Positions 1-13,114 of a stretch of DNA of 64,000 nucleotides are shown here, piece after piece. The notes under the pieces were generated by a model that was not told the origin of the DNA, made no database searches, and was given only the letters and a program-made list of their open reading frames with translations. Origin of the DNA: Allolobophora icterica (lineage: Eukaryota > Annelida > Clitellata > Crassiclitellata > Lumbricidae); the NCBI GenBank assembly GCA_963556255.1, contig OY744609.1, positions 12,574,290 to 12,638,289 on the forward strand, read 5' to 3'. Both the position numbers and the translations under genes were made by a program. Position 1 is the stretch's first letter; each line of letters opens with the position of its first letter.

Positions 1-108
1 TTCCTTACGTTTCCTTTCCTCACCATTGCATTTCCTTACATTACCTTTCTTCACCATTAAATTTTCTTACCTTACCTTTCCTCACCATTGCATTTCCTTA
101 CCTTATCC
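1..108. repeat. 31-bp minisatellite, cut by window edge
   Basis: About 3.5 copies of a 31-bp unit of the form TTCCTTACSTTWCCTTTCCT followed by CACCATTGCAT. The copies differ at a few positions. The array runs into the left edge of the window, so its full length is unknown. Confidence 0.85.
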
Positions 109-575
109 TGGATGCAAACGCAAATATCGATATTATTTTGTTGTGCATGATAGTCTACAGGAAATGATGATGTAGCGCCAGTTCAAGATGGCGTCGATTT
201 TGTTGAAGTCAGAGGTGGCAGAGCGGACTTCATCTTCTGCTCTTTAAAGTCAGATTCTGAAGAGGACGATGGGATCTATGCTCGCTCGACCGTAAAGTGA
301 TCATTTGGGAATTCTTTATCAATGTCTGACAAATGGATCCGATAATATATCGTTACTTCTTGGATGATGTAGCCGTATGAGAAGATTATATATGCATGAT
401 GTCTGCAGTTCACAGGATACAAATACCAGAGATTTGTATGCTATGTATGTATATATATATAAATATATATGTATGTATATATATACATGGAGTTCAACGA
501 TGAATATATATGCTATATAACATGTAATGTCTGTGCTATATATGTTTATTGCTCATATGTTATGTTATACACAAT

Positions 576-690
576 TCACACACACACACACACACACACA
601 CGCACGCACGCACGCACGCACGCACGCAGGCACGCACGCACGCACGCACACATTTTAATGGCAATTACTGTTACACGCACACACACACAC

Positions 691-734
<44 letters not shown>
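576..734. repeat. compound microsatellite (CA)n-(GCAC)n-(CA)n-(TA)n
   Basis: Uninterrupted CA, then GCAC, then CA again near 673-692, then TA to 733. All open reading frames across it are repeat translations. The rest of 109-1100 is AT-rich with no gene I can support. Confidence 0.95.
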
Positions 735-735
<1 letters not shown>

Positions 736-1097
736 CCTATATATATCATTAACATATGATTCAGATGGTAGAATTTAATGTTATGTATATTCTATTGATA
801 TATATGTATATACTTCATACATACAATTGAATACATGTATATGTTTCGTTATTTATATAGCACCTTTATGGCATAATATACAGTAGAGATGATAACTGTT
901 ATGTATGTATCCCTACAGCTTCTATTCACACATAATGACACATAATTTATATAGAAATGAAGAAACCATATGTAGGCCTATATGATTCAAGTGTATTAAT
1001 ATGTATTTATATGTACAGGAATATATTGATGTATACGGTATGTATTAAGCGCGTTTCCGTGATGCGGTTGTTTGTGATAGAAGGCAGAGATACAAAC

Positions 1098-1136
<39 letters not shown>

Positions 1137-1153
1137 GACAGAGACAGAGAGAG

Positions 1154-1194
<41 letters not shown>

Positions 1195-1400
1195 TAGAGA
1201 GACAGACAGACAGAGAGACAGACATACAGAAGGACGGACAGAGAGACAGACAGAGTGTGAGAGAGACAGAGAGAGAGACATACATAGAGAGAGAGAGTGT
1301 GTGTTTCTGTATATATATTATACTATGTGTGTTTGTATACGTGTGTGTGTGTGTATTTGTGTATGTATGTGTGTGTATGTGTGTGTATGTTTAGGTGTGT
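1098..1400. repeat. compound microsatellite (GACA/GAGA)n-(TA)n-(GACA)n-(GT)n
   Basis: GACA/GAGA tracts flank a (TA)n run at about 1155-1191, followed by a degenerate GTGT/GTAT tract. No gene is seen between 1400 and 1950. Confidence 0.95.
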
Positions 1401-1954
1401 ATGTGGAGATGGGCATAGTATACGAAAGGCCTCCATGTAATGAACGTGTGTATACGGATGTGTGTAGTAGTGCTATATATAGCTTCGTGCTTCGGTCAAA
1501 TGTGCCTTAAGCTCGTTCATGTCTACCGTACACTGACCGATCTGCGGATTGGGATTCGACAGAGCAGCCTCTCTGTCGTGCATCGTCGATATACGTCTTC
1601 TAAGTTCTGATCGTCCTCCATGGCCCATAATACGATGCTTAAAAGCAGTTCAGTGGTGGAGTAAGGCGTTTCAAGTGGCAGTTTTCAAATCCAGTCGGGA
1701 TTTAGGGAGTTTGAGAACAAGAGAGACGATATTATCCGCCAACTCCAGAGCAGATCTTCTGTCCGCAAATGTAAGTCTCATTTGTGAACGTAAATCTACG
1801 AGATTTCTCGGCGCCGCGCGAAATGTCTGATGATGCACGTAATAATAGAATTAATTATTAATTATGCGTGTCTTATTTGTGTTTCTTTGTTATGTCGGCT
1901 GCACAATGTTGTCCTTGTATGCTCGCTTTGTCCTTAAGATCGTCTCTGCATTTT

Positions 1955-2125
1955 CTGTCTGTCTGTCTCTGGCTCTCTGTCTCTGCCTTTCTGTTTCCGT
2001 CTCTGTCTCAGTCATTGTCTCTGTCTCTCTGTCTCTGTCTGTCTCTTTGTCTCTCTGTCTGTCTGTCTATCTCTCTCTCTCTGCCTCTCTGTCTCTGTCT
2101 CTGTCTCTCTCTGTGTATCTCTGCC
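1955..2125. repeat. degenerate (CTGT/CTCT)n microsatellite
   Basis: Pyrimidine-rich CTGT/CTCT tract. It ends at a GC- and CpG-richer stretch (about 2140-2430) that looks different from its surroundings (see findings). Confidence 0.9.
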
Positions 2126-2139
2126 TTCTGTCACAAACG

Positions 2140-2431
2140 GCCGCATCAGGCAACGCGCTTCTTCACCGGCGCTATATCGAATCCAGTCCGCAGCGAAAGC
2201 CAGGTTGCTGGGTCTGCTCGGTGCTCGGCGCGTGGCGCAGCGTAAAGGGAAAGGATTCGGGACTATAAGTCGAGAAAGCGAGAGAAGTCGTGAAACGCGT
2301 AGAGTTTGGTTGAACGCGAGACTGCAGTTCCGTCGTAACTAATCAGAATCATCGCTTGAAGGGAATATCGACCCAGAAGAAAAGAAACAGTCGAGGAACG
2401 GAGCCAAGAAGGAGAGAGAAGTCGTCCAACG
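2140..2431 (+). other. possible untranslated first exon with a splice donor
   Basis: This is a CpG-containing, non-repetitive stretch inside an otherwise AT- and microsatellite-rich region. It ends in CGTCCAAC followed by GTATGT, a plausible 5' splice donor near 2431. The next recognised gene on the same strand (17777-20194) has a good 3' splice acceptor just upstream of its ATG, so this could be its distant 5' UTR exon. That is inference from base composition and two splice-like sites only. Confidence 0.25.
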
Positions 2432-2819
2432 TATGTATTGAATCCGTAACGATGCTGATTGGGTGGATACACGAAATCGGAACGTAGGCCTAATGATCTC
2501 TGCGCTTCATGCTTGAGGGAGTTAGGTATGGGTGCACTTCTCCCGTTCGTTACATGGGACGAGTGCCACATATGGAATGACTTGTTATCTGTATATCTTA
2601 TGACATAGGCATCATAAGCACGGTCTGTTGGTTTTTATGTTTGTATAAGCAGAATGGATATAATATGTTCATGTAATATATATATATATATATATATATA
2701 AGTTGAAATTGGAAAATAAAAACCTCCTACGTTTTTTGGTATATGGTGGAAGAGGTAAGACATAATATTGATGGCGCCTGTTCCTGATTATTCGTGTGTT
2801 GTGGTGGAAGTGGACGTTA

Positions 2820-2920
2820 GAATTGGTGAAAGCAGCGCTCGTGAATAAGCTGGTGCCCTGCGCTTAGCTTTCGAGCAGCGCTTTAGAAATTTGGAGTTAA
2901 CAATTACGAATACGAGTACA
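2820..2920 (+). repeat. LINE/SINE 3'-tail family copy
   Basis: Contains GAATAAGCTGGTGCCCTGCG and GCGCTTTAGAAATTTGGAG, ending in an ATTACGA-type tail. The same segment recurs inverted near 35515 and 61731 and direct near 62917. It resembles the 3' end of a CR1/L2-like LINE or a SINE derived from one. Confidence 0.6.
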
Positions 2921-4015
2921 AAAAGGGCGCTATATTAATTAGGCTGCACTGGAAGCTGACCAACCGGCATAATGCCACTCAGCGTGAAGCCTATTGTTAT
3001 ATATAGAAATGTGCAGAGATATGGATTTCCATACATTTATGTGCATACATTCAACATTTATGAAGCGCTATTTCCAAGAATTCCGTCATGACTCCATCCT
3101 TCTGAAGACACAGTTTCATCAGCACTCCGATAAATTGGACACGGCGCTCACATTTCGCGGCTGATAACTCGCAGGTGTTTTCTAAGGAATATCCTCCGTC
3201 AGCTGAATAATTGTTTTCGGGTTAAAAATGAATGACTCTGTTGTTCGACGGCAGTTTACTTAACACTCGGAGAACTGACTATTTCAGACACATCTTTGGA
3301 GCCTCAGGGAACCAAAGAATCAACGTCAGAGAAATCAGTTTAATCGCAGGGCCTCGGGCTGTTGTACATGCGCGAACTACAATAGATAGTAGGCCTACCC
3401 GTTTTGGTCTATGTATGTAGTCATCTGTATATACGTACAATATTACATGGATAGTTATATACATGAATTAAACATGTACGTGTGAATGACACGTATACGT
3501 CTGTATTATTCGCGTAATAATATAAATGTTTTTTATTTGTGTTTCTTTGTTATACGTCGGCTGCATATTTTCTATCGTCAGTGCCGGCTTTAGGTAGAGG
3601 CGGTATAGGCGGCTGCCTATAGAGCGGCATTTTTCAAGGGGCGGCACAGGGGCGTAACTTTGGTCTAAAAAGTGGGGGTACCAACTTTCGCATTGTTTCA
3701 GCTTCGCGGCGTTAAATGATTATAACGCCACCGTTTGTATTACAGGCATCATAATAATTATAGGCTTAACAATGATGATGCTATCAAGTCTTTAGTTAGG
3801 TATAATGCACCTCATATCTAATGATGTTAGATCGACTGCTTTTCATCAAATTGTAAGCCCTATTACTATCCACGTAGCACTGGTAGCGGGGTCTACGATC
3901 CCTTATGTGTAGCATATTATGTTAATTGATTATAAGCATTATAGGCTTTGTTTATCCTTGTAATGTTTGTTCACCGTAATAAAAATACAATACAATACAA
4001 TTGCTACTGCTAGGA

Positions 4016-5032
4016 ATAAGTAATTGCATTGTGATTTCACAGAGGATATTGCTACCGTTAGGAATAATTGCATTGTGACTTCACAGAGGATATTGCTTGC
4101 TACCACTAGGAATAACATTGCATTGCGATTTCATAGAGGATACTAGTGTATTTGCCCGTCATAATATTATGACGTCATATTATAGGCCTATATGTATCGT
4201 TGGTTATCGCCGTCGTCAAGACCGCCGTCGTCAAGACAACGGTTTATGTTTCACAATAGAACAGAACCCGTTTGTGATGTAGCGTCCTCTGACAGACGGA
4301 CACTATATGGATATTATATGTATTATATGCCTTAGCAACCTCATCTAACTTTTGGAATAATAGTATTGCACTGTGATTTCTTAAATGACGTGTTGCATTG
4401 TGATTTCACACAGTATTATGTTTCCGTAGCAACCTCTTGAAATAATTGCATTGTGATTTCATAGAGAACTTGTTGCCATAGCAACGATTGTCTAACCTCT
4501 GGGAAGAATTGCATTGTGGTTTCATAGAGGATATATTGCCTTTGCAACGTCTTGTAATAATCGCATTGCAATTTCATAAAGCTATATTCCCGTAGCAACA
4601 TCTTGTAATAATTGCATTGTGATTTCACAGAGGGCAATCAGGGCATGTTGCCGTAACAACGATTGTCTAACCTCTGGGAACAACTGCATTGTGATTTCAT
4701 AGAGGATATAATATTGCCTCAGCAACCTCTTATAATAACTGTGTTGCGATTTCGTGCAAGCTATAATTATTCCCGTAGCAACGTCTTGTAATAATTGCAT
4801 TGTGATTTCATAGATGGCATGTTGCCGTAACACGGTAGCAACCTCTTTTAACTTCAGGGAATAATTGCATTGTGACGACATTTTTTCACAGAGGATGTAT
4901 TGCAGTAGCAGCCTCTTGTAATAATTGTATTGTGATTTCATACAGGATACTGTATATTGTCATAGCAAGCTCTTGTAATAATCACACATTGTGATTTCAT
5001 ATATACAGGGTATATTTCCGTAGCAACATCTT
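4016..5032. repeat. degenerate ~60-bp minisatellite
   Basis: About fifteen copies of a unit containing ATTGCATTGTGATTTCA, then AGAGGATATTGC, then GTAGCAACCTCTTGTAATA. Spacing is roughly 45-75 bp and divergence is moderate. The interval 4140-4350 is more degraded. The open frames on the - strand are simple translations of the unit. Confidence 0.85.
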
Positions 5033-5827
5033 GCTTATTATTTTATCCTTAAGATGGTCTTTGTATTCTCTCTCTTTGTCTCTCTGCAGTTATTCAATTC
5101 AATTCAATATATTTTATTGAAACCATAGATCAAGGAAATGCAATTGTCCGCGTAACTCATCATAATAAAGCTGCCAACAAAGGAAGGCCAAGAAGGGATA
5201 AAATCCCGCTAATAGGAACACCAATTTGCTAATTACAACGCATGTTCACTCTGATTTAACTCCTACCCCGTAAGTTTCTTCACAAATTACATCACCCACT
5301 TAACTTCAGGCCCCGGCCCAACACAGATGCTCCTGCTCATAATATTGTCCAAGCATGTACCAAGAGAGGGGGGGCTCGACCGTCAATTGTCAATTTGTTA
5401 ATTGCGATGATTGATTGTCTTGCTCTGGACTCGGGTTACGCGGACAATTGGGTAACTCTTCCGATTGTTGTGGGTTCACACAATGCTTCCACCAAGCAGA
5501 GGAGGCAGACAACACAGTCTATCCCACATCATAATGAAAAGGTGGAGACTTTAAGTCTAAGACTGCAGCAACGATTCGATCATCTAATCCAGCAAATGGG
5601 TCAGAGTAGTTCAAGCCGATCCAGACACTGTGTGATAACAAGGATCATTAGCGTCGCCCTCCTCCTTCATCCAAGCTTGGGACTGGCACTGCCTGGTACT
5701 TGGGCACGGACAATCGGACATGCAGTGGCAGAGTTTGACCTCATCAAGGTTGGTTTCCCGGAAACAAAGGAGCCAGTCGATCTTCTCAGGTCCGACGGGA
5801 GACGCTCAGACGGCGTCCCCCTTATTC

Positions 5828-6124
<297 letters not shown>

Positions 6125-6491
6125 TGTCGTCTCCAGATCTCCCGAGACCGCGGGTGCTGCCGCTGAAATTGCAACGAAGAGAAAATCATCTAACTAAACT
6201 GTTGTTCTATACCCGCATACTGCTTTATGCCCTTGGTCTTCGAAACTCTTGACCCAATTAATCACGAAAGACATGGTTTTCTTCAACCTCTTTGGCCACC
6301 GCTTTCCCCAGATATCTGGAGACAACGGAGACACTACATTTCTCTACCATCGCTTATCGGCATTCAGCACGACATCAACGAAGACCAGGTATCCCAGGAA
6401 ATGGTATCCCTAATTTTTAAATCTTGAAGGATTACACGTACCTCAGGTAAAAAAATAATAATATAAATGATTGTTAAACAGAACAACTCCG

Positions 6492-6522
6492 ATATATATA
6501 TATATATATATATATATATTCT

Positions 6523-6615
<93 letters not shown>

Positions 6616-6680
6616 GCTCTCGCTGTATCTCTCTCACCTTCTTCCTATCTTTCTGTCTGTCTTGTATCTGTTCCAACTTG
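6492..6680. repeat. (TA)n then (CT)n microsatellite
   Basis: A TA run at about 6494-6520 is followed by an almost uninterrupted CT tract to about 6625, then a CTGT-rich tail continuing in degraded form to about 6990. Confidence 0.95.
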
Positions 6681-7175
6681 TATCCACCAGTCTTCTCTGC
6701 TTTATTTCTCACCTCGTTCTGTCTGTTTCTCTGTCTGTATGCTTGTCTATCTGTCTCTATGCCTGTATGTGTGCCTGTCCTCGTGTCTGTTTTCTGTCTC
6801 CCTGCTACTCCTACATCTGTCTGCTTCTATGTCTCTCTATGTTTCTCTGTATATATATTTCTCTCTCTTCTATCTGTATTTCTATACACCTGTGCTTCTT
6901 CCGCCTTCTTACTTTCTCTCCGTCGAAGTCTGTGTCCGACTATCTCTCACTGCATGCGTCTTTGTCTGTCTGTCTGTCTGTCTCTGTCTGTGCCTTTCTC
7001 ACTCCCTCTGTTGAGGAGAATGAGCGGCGACTGTTCGTTCGTCATCTGTTGCCCCATTAGATAAACATGTATGCATCTGTTCCATAAGATGATCCGCAAA
7101 ACACATAAATACATCGACATCTCAGTCGTATCTGTATATATTACTGCAGGAAACTGACCAACAGGAGAATTATAC

Positions 7176-7520
7176 GGATGGATGGATGTATGGGTAGATG
7201 GGTGGATGGATGGATGGATGTATGGGTAGATGGGTGGATGGATGGATGGATGGATGGATGGGTAGATGGGTGGATGGATGGATGGATGGGTAGATGGGTA
7301 GATGGGTGGATGGATGGATGGATGGATGGATGGATGGATGGATGAATGGATGGATGGATGGATGCATGCATGCATGCATGGATGGATGTATGGGTGGATT
7401 GATGGATGATGAATGGATGGCAGAATTGGTGGGGGTGTGGGTGAGACGGAAAGGGTGTGTGGATGGATGGATGGATGGTTGGAAAAATGGATAGACTGAT
7501 GGATGAATTGGGTGGATGGA
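7176..7520. repeat. (GGAT)n tetranucleotide tract, interrupted
   Basis: GGAT/GGTA repeats with variant units. It is the first of two GGAT arrays, the second being at 9596-9918. The open frames across it are repeat translations. Confidence 0.95.
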
Positions 7521-7664
7521 AGAAAGGATAGATAGGTGGACGGATGGAAGGAGCAGCGGACGAATTGCGAGGCAGAAAACTTCATCTTTCCGCTCCCGAC
7601 CGATTCTATGCAATCATCTATTCATGTTCGTCGTCCGTCTGTGTGTATGTATGTATGTATGCAT

Positions 7665-7725
7665 CTGATCATTTCTATAGCGCCTTTCAAGAACCTCTCG
7701 AAGGCTCTGTAATGCCGTTGACCTC
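7665..7725 (-). repeat. TTTCTATAGCGCC LINE-tail motif
   Basis: TTTCTATAGCGCCTTTCAAG followed by GAAGGCTCTGTAATG matches the dispersed 3'-tail family seen near 17497, 20640, 23102 and 36470. A CAG/CAR-rich stretch follows at 7770-7895. Confidence 0.5.
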
Positions 7726-7999
7726 TGTGATGGGGTCATCGTCGTCATCACCCCCAAACGACAGTTGCCTCCAGCTGCCGCAGTCGCTGACAGCTGCAGC
7801 CTCACATCAACACCACCCGCCACCACCGCTGCTGCCATTGCCAGCAGCGCAACAACGATTCAGCTGCAGCAGCAAAGCAGCAAGCAGCAGTGCAGCTAAG
7901 CGGAATGGATTGCAGATATACGCCATTTTATATTTACATAGTTTGAGAGGTCCTTACAAAGCTCCATGTAAACACTGAAATGCTAACATCCATACATAT

Positions 8000-8305
<306 letters not shown>

Positions 8306-9595
8306 CACATCCAGGCACCGTGTACCGATTCCACTCAGAGATTTAAATTCATCTGCGTGATTTACGATAATTGTTCGATTGAGATTTGGCGTAGATAAGG
8401 CTTAATTACTAAACAGTCCAACACGCTTTGTTGATTATAAGGCTTAATTACTAAAGTGTCCAACATCGCAGGGATAATTTCAATATTAAATCCAGGCTTT
8501 GGGAAGATGCAACGAATAGCTAATGGAAGAGCCATGGACATCGCAGAGACAGCGTGAAATATTTGAATTCGGGACAAACCTGTATGTTTGCGCTTTGGCT
8601 TGTAATTGCTGCCCTGTTGGCTTTTGTCTTTCTCTTCCTCTGTTCCAGAAACGCCTAAGTCCATTTTAATTGTTAGTGATAACAATAACAATGGGTCGGG
8701 AGCGCCTCTGAATCGTCGAGTGGCGCTTTTATAAACGTTCAATTACAATTATAATTACGAAAGGAGGCTAACTGAACTGTCGTAGAAGCAGACGACATTC
8801 CTATGGCGCGTCTGATAACAGTTATGAACAGGGCATGTTTTAAGGAAAATTTATCACTGCACATGACGAGCGCCGGAGCACATAAAAATCATGAATAATT
8901 AGGAATTGCAATTCTTCTTACGCACAAACAACGGTTAACAGCCTTTCATCACTGCACATTTTGTGTGTCATTGCACGTTAAAACAATCCCTGGTTATGAA
9001 GTAGCTTCACTTTGCTGGAGAATGTCGCACTGTTAGGACGTTTAACGGAAAAATCTCCAGGGATTGCGGTCTGATTTCGACCAGAGTTATGGATGTGTGA
9101 CCTGCAGCTCCATCGAACGTTTAAATCAATTCGTATTCAGGTCATCGATAGTCCGCTGTGGTTTTAGTTGCATCAATGCTCTTGGGTCGTCAGGCTATGA
9201 GCTTTGCGTACGTCGGGTTAACGAAGTGACATTCATATCGCATGAAAATGAAGGCAGGGATGGTTATCTGTCTACACGGGATCTAGACAGGTTGGCAGTT
9301 TACGAAACCTTGTAGAAGACAGTAAGTGCGTGGTCTCGTTGTTCAAAGACGTCCAGTGATTCGTTGGTTCTACGAGCGAGACGGTTAAAGACAACTGGTA
9401 GAAAATGAGAACGGTTAATTCAATGTATTGTTCTTTGTATCTACCTTCTTATCCGCGATTTCCACTTAGAATCTGAGGAACAAGGTATTCTAAACGTTCG
9501 GCGCCGATCTGGATGGACTGTGTCATTCGACAATTATTAATTAGGAAAGTCTTGTACGTGTAATAAACAAAGCATCATGGATTGGTGGATGTATG

Positions 9596-9918
9596 GAGAG
9601 ATGGATGGATGGATGGATGGATGGATGGATGGATGGATGGATGGATGGATGGATGGATGGATGGATGGATGGATGGATGGATGGATGGATGGATGGATGG
9701 ATGGATGGATGGATGGATGGATGGATGGATGGATGGATGGATGGATGGATGGATGGATGGATGGATGGATGGATGGATGGATGGATGGATGGATGGATGG
9801 ATGGATGGATGGATGGATGGATGGATGGATGGATGGATGGATGGATGGATGGATGGATGGATGGATGGATGGATGGATTTATGGAGGGATGGACGGATGA
9901 ATGGATGGATGGATGAAT
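9596..9918. repeat. ~280-bp pure (GGAT)n microsatellite
   Basis: Uninterrupted GGAT/TGGA units from about 9600 to 9876, followed by a few variant units. Three reading frames stay open only because the 12-bp frame cycle lacks stops. Confidence 0.98.
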
Positions 9919-9951
9919 AGAAGGATGCATGGACTTAAATAACCACATGTA

Positions 9952-10306
9952 GTATAAAGTAATTCAATGCTCGTATATAGGATATTCCCAAAAAATTAAA
10001 TGTTAATGTACACATTTTTTTATAGCGACCTTAACAGCCGCCACCCTGCTCATCTTTCAGTGAATTGATCGGGTGAGATCATTCACCGTCGCTGCCTGTT
10101 TGAATAGGCGCTACACCATTTAATGTCGTATAAAGTAATTCAATGCTCGTATACAGGTAATTACCTAAAAAATTAAATGTTAATGTACACGTTTTTCTGT
10201 AGCAACCTTAAACAGCAGCCACCCTGCTCATCTTTCAGGGAATTGATCGTGTGAGATCCTTCACCGTCGCTGCCCGTTTGAATAGGCGCTACACCATTTA
10301 ATGTCC
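9952..10306. repeat. 176-bp tandem direct duplication
   Basis: GTATAAAGTAATTCAATG starts at 9952 and again at 10128. The two copies stay closely similar through ATAGGCGCTACACCATTTAA. They are head-to-tail with no spacer, and the differences are scattered substitutions and small indels. 10306-10650 shows no recognised feature. Confidence 0.9.
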
Positions 10307-11413
10307 CGTGAACGGCTCGAGCGGATCCGAGATTGGAATCTCTTAAATAAACCACCATCGGGAGGCGAACCGGGGACTACATGTATACCGGTGCATGGGA
10401 CATACGTTATAAACAATGTAGCTAACGGGACCAGTTAACTTAGTAAGGAATGGTGAATGGCTGAACTGTTGTAGAACTATAGGGAAATCGTAAATGTGTT
10501 GATATGCTTTCAGTGTCGACATTAAATTTTCATTTTTATTGAAACATTACTTGATCGCTAACAGACCAATTTGCTAAATACAATTATCTCTACAGAAATC
10601 TATTATTCAGCGTCCAAGTGATTAGGACGGGCGATTATACGTCACATCGTACAAGACGCACATACCTACATACATATTCCATACATACATACATAAATAC
10701 GTACACACAATCTCACACATGTGTACACACATACATGTACATACATGCATGTACATTCATTCATACATCATACATAAATACTTGCATCCATGCATACATA
10801 CATTAATATATACATTCTAATAAACATCTATATAAATAAAGCCAGCTTTCTGTGTGTCTGTGTGTCTGTCTGTCTGTCTGTCTGTTTGACCGGGCTTAAC
10901 TTCTACAATTTTGCACCTTTTCACTCGAAACCTTCACTAATGTGTCGGCCTCGGCTTCGGACACCCAGTGGAGGGGTTCGCGTCCTCCGTTTTCAACCCT
11001 ACCATGGTGAAAATGCCCCAAAACGCTACCCACCCGACCGTCCATAACGCGCAAGCTCGCCTATTCCACTGCCAAGCGGTTCTATTTATGGCGCCGGTAT
11101 TCGCCAACGTCATTAATAATCCGCTTAACGACACCGCGGTTCTATTTATGGCGCCGGTATTCCCCAACGTCACTAATAATGCGCGTAAGTTGTTTACTTT
11201 CGCACAAAATATAATGACGATCGATTCGAAGTATATTCATCGTTTTACAGCAAAATTTTAACACATGTATGTTCAAAGACAAAGATCTAAATTATTTACA
11301 GTATATCAAACAACCAGTCTGCTCTACTAAGGGCGAGGCCGACTACAGACCGGCAGTGAGGGCTAGATTTCTGGCTTTTTCTTTAACACGCCAACGCCCG
11401 GTTCACCCTCTTC

Positions 11414-11889
11414 GACTGCGAAGCAGTCAGTCCACGGGAGACTGCGAAGCAGTCTCCCCCACAGGTCGCCAGACGCCACAAGGGCCTCCAAGACTGCGAA
11501 GCAGTCGCCGCCAGTCACTTCACGGCAGAGGTCGCTAGACGCCAGAAGGCGTATACAAGACTGCGAAGCAGTCTCCGCTGTACGCCAGAAGGCGTCTACA
11601 AGACTGCGAAGCAGTCTCCCCACAGGTCGCCACACGCCACAAGGGCCTCCAAGACTGCGAAGCAGTCGCCGCCAGAGGGCGACTGCGAAGCAGTCACTCC
11701 ACGGCAGAGGTCGCTAGACGCCAGAAGGCGTTTACAAGACTGCGAAGCAGTCTCCGCCAGAGGTCGCCAGACGCCACAAGGGCCTCCAAGACTGTGAAGC
11801 AGTCGCCGCCAGAGGTCGACTGCGAAGCAGTCACTGCACGGCAGAGGTCGCTAGACGCCAGAAGGCGTCTACAAGACTGCGAAGCAGTC
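11414..11889. repeat. hairpin array GACTGC-GAA-GCAGTC, 11 copies
   Basis: The 15-bp inverted repeat GACTGCGAAGCAGTC occurs at 11414, 11440, 11492, 11559, 11602, 11653, 11681, 11738, 11790 (one substitution, GTGAA), 11818 and 11875. It alternates with a second short inverted repeat, GACGCC-AGAA-GGCGTC, and with CGCCACAAGGGCCTCCAAG. Confidence 0.9.
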
Positions 11890-11926
11890 TCCGCCAGACG
11901 TCGCCAGACGCCACAAGGGCATCCAA

Positions 11927-11999
11927 GGTGGTGGTGGTGGTGGTGGTGGTGGTGGTGGTGGTGGTGGTGGTGGTGGTGGTGGTGGTGGTGGTGGTGGTG
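11927..11999. repeat. (GTG)n microsatellite in Helitron copy 1
   Basis: Pure GTG run directly before the Helitron 3' terminal region. The equivalent place in copy 2 holds (GTT)n plus (GTG)n, so a trinucleotide tract here is part of the element. Confidence 0.95.
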
Positions 12000-12621
12000 T
12001 GAAACTTATAAACCCGGGCAACGCCGGGTAATCCAGCTAGTATCTACATAAATAAAGCCAGCTTTCTGTCTGTGTGTGTCTGTCTGTCTGTCTGTTTGAC
12101 CGGGCTTAACTTCTACAATTTTGCACCTTTTCACTCGAAACCTTCACTACTGTTTCGGCCTCGGCTTCGGACACCCAGTGGAGGGGTTCGCGTCCCCCGT
12201 TTTCACCCCTACCGTGGTGAAAATGCCCCAAAACTCTACCCACTCGACAGTCCATCACGCGCAAGTTCGCCTATTCCACTGCCAAGCGGTTCTATTTATG
12301 GCGCCGGTATTCCCAACGTCATTAATAATGAGCTTAACGACACCGCGGTTCTATTTATGGCGCCGGTATTCCCCAACGTCATTAATAATGCGCATCAGTT
12401 GTTTACTTCGCACAAAATTTAATGACGATCGATTCGAAGTATATTCATCGTTTTGCAACAAAATTTTAACACATGTATGTTCAAAGACAAAGATCTAAAT
12501 TATTTACAGTATATGAAACAACCAGTCTGCTCTACTGAGGGCGAGGCCGACTACAGACCGGCAGTGAGGGCTAGATTTCTGGGGTTTTCTTTAACACGCC
12601 AACGCCCGGTTCACCCTCTTC

Positions 12622-12998
12622 GACTGCGAAGCAGTCTCCCCCACAGGTCGCCAGACGCCACAAGGGCCTCCAAGACTGCGAAGCAGTCGCTGCCAGAGGG
12701 CGACTGCGAAGCAGTCACTCCACGGCAGAGGTCGCTAGACGCCAGAAGGCGTCTACAAGACTGCGAAGCAGTCTCCCCCACAGGTCGTCTCACGCCACAA
12801 GGGCCTCCAAGACTGCGAAGCAGTCGGCGCCAGAGGGCGACTGCGAAGCAGTCACTCCACGGCAGAGGTCGATAGACGCCACAAGGCGTCTACAAGACTG
12901 CGAAGCAGTCTCCGCCAGAGGTCGCCAGACGCCACAAGGGCCTCCAAGACTGCGAAGCAGTCGCCGCCAGAGGGCGACTGCCAAGATTGCCAAGCAGT
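12622..12998. repeat. hairpin array in Helitron copy 2, 8 intact and 1 degenerate
   Basis: GACTGCGAAGCAGTC starts at 12622, 12674, 12702, 12759, 12811, 12839, 12896 and 12948. A degraded copy starts at 12976. Intervening segments are the same as in copy 1 but in a different number and order. Confidence 0.9.
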
Positions 12999-13006
12999 CG
13001 TTGTTG

Positions 13007-13038
<32 letters not shown>

Positions 13039-13114
13039 GGTGGTGGTGGTGGTGGTGGTGGTGGTGGTGGTGGTGGTGGTGGTGGTGGTGGTGGTGGTGG
13101 TGGTGGTGGTGGTG
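12999..13114. repeat. (GTT)n-(GTG)n microsatellite in Helitron copy 2
   Basis: Eight to nine GTT units pass into about 30 GTG units immediately before the Helitron 3' end. Confidence 0.95.

Larger units (their letters stand above)
10827..12040 (+). mobile_element. non-autonomous Helitron, copy 1
   Basis: The left end is TCTATATAAATAAAGCCAGC. The right end has a GC hairpin (ACCCGG stem, 6-nt loop, CCGGGT) at 12012-12029, then AATCCAG and CTAG. The 5' neighbour is A and the 3' neighbour is T, as expected for Helitron insertion between A and T without target duplication. The 1214-bp element has no Rep/helicase frame. Internally it holds a TCTG-rich 5' region, an approximately 50-bp duplicated segment around TATTTATGGCGCCGGTATTC, an array of short hairpins (11414-11889) and (GTG)n near the 3' end. 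Confidence 0.85.

Noticed and set aside
3578..3700. CAGTGCCGGCTTTAGG and CAGGGGCGTAACTTTGG as hAT left ends
   Set aside because: They look like known hAT termini, but no matching right ends or target duplications were found nearby, so no element is called.
8362..8742. 126-codon - strand frame
   Set aside because: No recognisable domain; it contains a direct repeat (GGCTTAATTACTAAA) and lacks splice or start context.
11414..12998. CRISPR-like array of short palindromic repeats
   Set aside because: The repeats are only 15 bp, the spacers are homologous to one another and variable in length, there are no cas genes, and the sequence lies inside eukaryotic Helitrons.
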